A DNA stretch of 64,000 bases from Burkholderiaceae bacterium (GTDB taxonomy: Bacteria; Pseudomonadota; Gammaproteobacteria; Burkholderiales; Burkholderiaceae_C). Both the position numbers and the translations under genes were made by a program. The stretch is from positions 62,001 through 126,000 of the forward strand of contig CAJYPV010000019.1 of the NCBI GenBank assembly GCA_913776825.1, in the 5' to 3' direction. Of this stretch, positions 62,559-64,000 are shown in pieces; positions within the stretch are counted from its first letter, which is position 1, and each line of letters begins with the position of its first letter. A model generated the notes under the pieces. The model did no database searches. It had not been told where the DNA came from and worked only from the letters and a program-made list of their open reading frames with translations.

Positions 62559-64000
62559 TCAGAACTTGGCGCTCAGACCGACGCGATAGGTCGTCTCGCC
62601 CATGAAGGACCAGGCCGGATAGCCGCCCTTGAGCGATTGACGCAGCGTGGTGCCGGACGCGGCCGCGCCGTACTGCACATCGTCTTCCTTCAGCAGGTTG
62701 ATCGCGTCGAAGGACAGGCGCAGCATCGGCGTGATGTTCCAGCCCAGGCTCAGATCCAGCGTGCCGAAGTCGTCATGCATTCGGTTGCCGTAATAGCCGG
62801 TCTCGCGAACCATGTACTTGGAGCGCCAGTTGTAGGCCAGTCGGGCGGAGTAGACCTGGTTCTCCCAGTAGCCCACCAGGTTCACGTTGTGCTTGGAGGA
62901 CAAGGTGAACACGTTCAGCTGATCCTGGTAGCTGCTCGCCGGGGCCTTGGCATCGGTGTAGGTGTAGTTCGCCACCACGCCGAAGCCGTTGTTGAAGGCA
63001 TGGTTGATCTGGGTCTCGATGCCATTGATCTTGCCGCCACCGGCATTGATGTAGCGGTTCACCGTCCAGTTGTCGACCTTGGTGTCCGGGCTCACCAGAC
63101 CGATGGCCTGGTTGATCTGGGTGTCGGTCGTGATGAAGTTGTCGATGGTCTTGTGGAAGAAGCTCGCCGACACCAGGTTGCCACGGCCGTAGTAGTACTC
63201 GATGCCGATGTCGAACTGCTTCGACGTCATCGGCTTGAGACTCGGCGTGCCCAGGTTCACCGTCTCGTTGTTGTTCACCTTGTCGTTCCAGCCGAGGACC
63301 GCGCCGGCGAACATGTTGTCGTAGTTCGGGCGGGTGATGGCCTTGGACGCGGCGAAGCGCAGCAGGGTGTTGCGGTTCAGGTCATACACGACGTTCAGGC
63401 TGGGCAGCACATCGTTGTAGGACGCGTTGTCGCGTTGCTTGGTGGTGCTCCAGCCGACGTTCTGCGCCACGTCGCCGGTGGCCAGCGGCGTGCCGTCGAA
63501 GACGTAGGACTCGTTGCTGGCCTTGGTGCGGATGTAGCGCAGGCCGAAGTTGCCGTGCAGCGCATCCTTCTCGAAATTGAACATGCCGTAGATGGACGTG
63601 TTCTTTTCTTCGATCTCGCCATAACCGCTGCGCGACTGGACCCAGCTGGCGACGTTGGCATTGGCCAGCGCGAACATCGCGCCCAGATTCGGCTTGGGCA
63701 CGCTCCAGCCCGGCGTGCCCATCGGGATGGTCCCGCTGAACAGGCTGCCGGTCGGGGCCGTGACCGCCGTGGTCACGAAGGTCGGGCGGTACTCATCCTT
63801 CGTGAAGGTGTGCTTGGTGGCCCGCACGCCGGTCTTGAAGGCGGTCAGGAAATTCCAGTCCATGTCGATGGTGACATCGGCCTGGGCGTAGGTTTCCTTG
63901 TCCTTGTTGGGGCCGCGCGCCGTGGCCCACGATTCCGGCGACGAGTTGGCGGGCAGGTTGCCCAGGCCGACCGACATGTCGTGACCGGGGTTGATGGAGA
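62559..64000 (-). CDS. TonB-dependent receptor, C-terminal part (5' end outside window)
   Basis: The frame stays open from the stop to the window edge (translation before the Met at 63977 continues SINPGHD), so this is the C-terminal 480 residues of a larger outer-membrane beta-barrel. It shows alternating barrel strands: YGMFNFEKDALHGNFGLRYI, LPSLNVVYDLNRNTLLRFAA, SKAITRPNYDNMFAG, FDIGIEYYYGRGNLVSASFF, VVANYTYTDAKAPA, and the terminal aromatic strand TTYRVGLSAKF needed for barrel assembly. By context it takes up chitooligosaccharides or GlcNAc polymers, the CUT-type receptor of this regulon; substrate is inference. The plug domain is not in view. Confidence 0.9.
   Translation of the reverse strand, partial: SINPGHDMSVGLGNLPANSSPESWATARGPNKDKETYAQADVTIDMDWNFLTAFKTGVRATKHTFTKDEYRPTFVTTAVTAPTGSLFSGTIPMGTPGWSVPKPNLGAMFALANANVASWVQSRSGYGEIEEKNTSIYGMFNFEKDALHGNFGLRYIRTKASNESYVFDGTPLATGDVAQNVGWSTTKQRDNASYNDVLPSLNVVYDLNRNTLLRFAASKAITRPNYDNMFAGAVLGWNDKVNNNETVNLGTPSLKPMTSKQFDIGIEYYYGRGNLVSASFFHKTIDNFITTDTQINQAIGLVSPDTKVDNWTVNRYINAGGGKINGIETQINHAFNNGFGVVANYTYTDAKAPASSYQDQLNVFTLSSKHNVNLVGYWENQVYSARLAYNWRSKYMVRETGYYGNRMHDDFGTLDLSLGWNITPMLRLSFDAINLLKEDDVQYGAAASGTTLRQSLKGGYPAWSFMGETTYRVGLSAKF

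Noticed and set aside
1..64000. tRNA or rRNA genes
   Set aside because: None of the conserved arms or rRNA segments were recognised on either strand by eye.

Overview
The window is dense, very GC-rich bacterial DNA with short intergenic gaps. Gene content (fused indolepyruvate ferredoxin oxidoreductase, site-specific recombinase next to apaG, trpEGDC, rpe/gph, MltA, an N-acetylglucosamine/chitin regulon) fits a betaproteobacterium of the order Burkholderiales, probably the Roseateles/Mitsuaria/Rubrivivax side. That placement is inference from gene families and codon use; no rRNA or tRNA gene was found.

Layout. 0-11.7 kb: four very large tandem paralogs (about 900-1010 residues each), all on the + strand, which I cannot assign to a described family. 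Each has a disordered N-terminus opening with a conserved start (MWSNISG or MWSSISE in the first three), a conserved block that reads like a divergent SET-type fold, low-complexity linkers with in-frame microsatellites, and C-terminal helical modules. A fifth, small protein at 16.4 kb carries one such helical module. Their architecture resembles secreted effectors, but no secretion system is in the window.

11.9-16.3 kb: iorAB fusion with a divergent Lrp-type regulator and shared AGCAAG boxes. 17-32.8 kb: housekeeping and envelope genes (EamA exporter, secreted metzincin, GH18 chitinase, mgsA, M28 peptidase, dienelactone hydrolase, mltA, recombinase-like membrane protein, apaG, periplasmic binding protein, rpe, LMW phosphatase, tag).

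32.8-36 kb: a second unusual locus on the - strand: two tandemly duplicated small genes encoding double-glycine-leader peptides, followed by a 753-residue orphan protein. 36-41.3 kb: pseudouridine catabolism (psuK with fused DNA-binding domain, psuG), a candidate small RNA ending in an intrinsic terminator, a DASS anion transporter and a D-lactate dehydrogenase. 41.5-43.6 kb: an overlapping pair of nucleotidyltransferase-fold proteins in which the first has lost the catalytic acidic motif.

43.7-51.7 kb: gph, a chalcone-isomerase-like protein, then a tryptophan operon with a candidate leader peptide containing a W-P-W motif, trpE, trpG, an inserted threonine aldolase, trpD, an inserted small membrane protein, trpC and ung. 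51.8-52.3 kb: three tandem copies of a roughly 200-bp element with long inverted repeats. 52.6-64 kb: a complete GlcNAc/chitin-oligosaccharide island (BadF-type kinase, GntR regulator, nagA, SIS deaminase, GH3 hexosaminidase, AmpG-like permease, GH16-like protein, nagX, DUF6445-like protein) convergent with a TonB-dependent receptor cut by the window end. Together with the GH18 chitinase at 20 kb this gives extracellular cleavage, outer-membrane uptake, periplasmic processing, import and conversion to fructose-6-phosphate.
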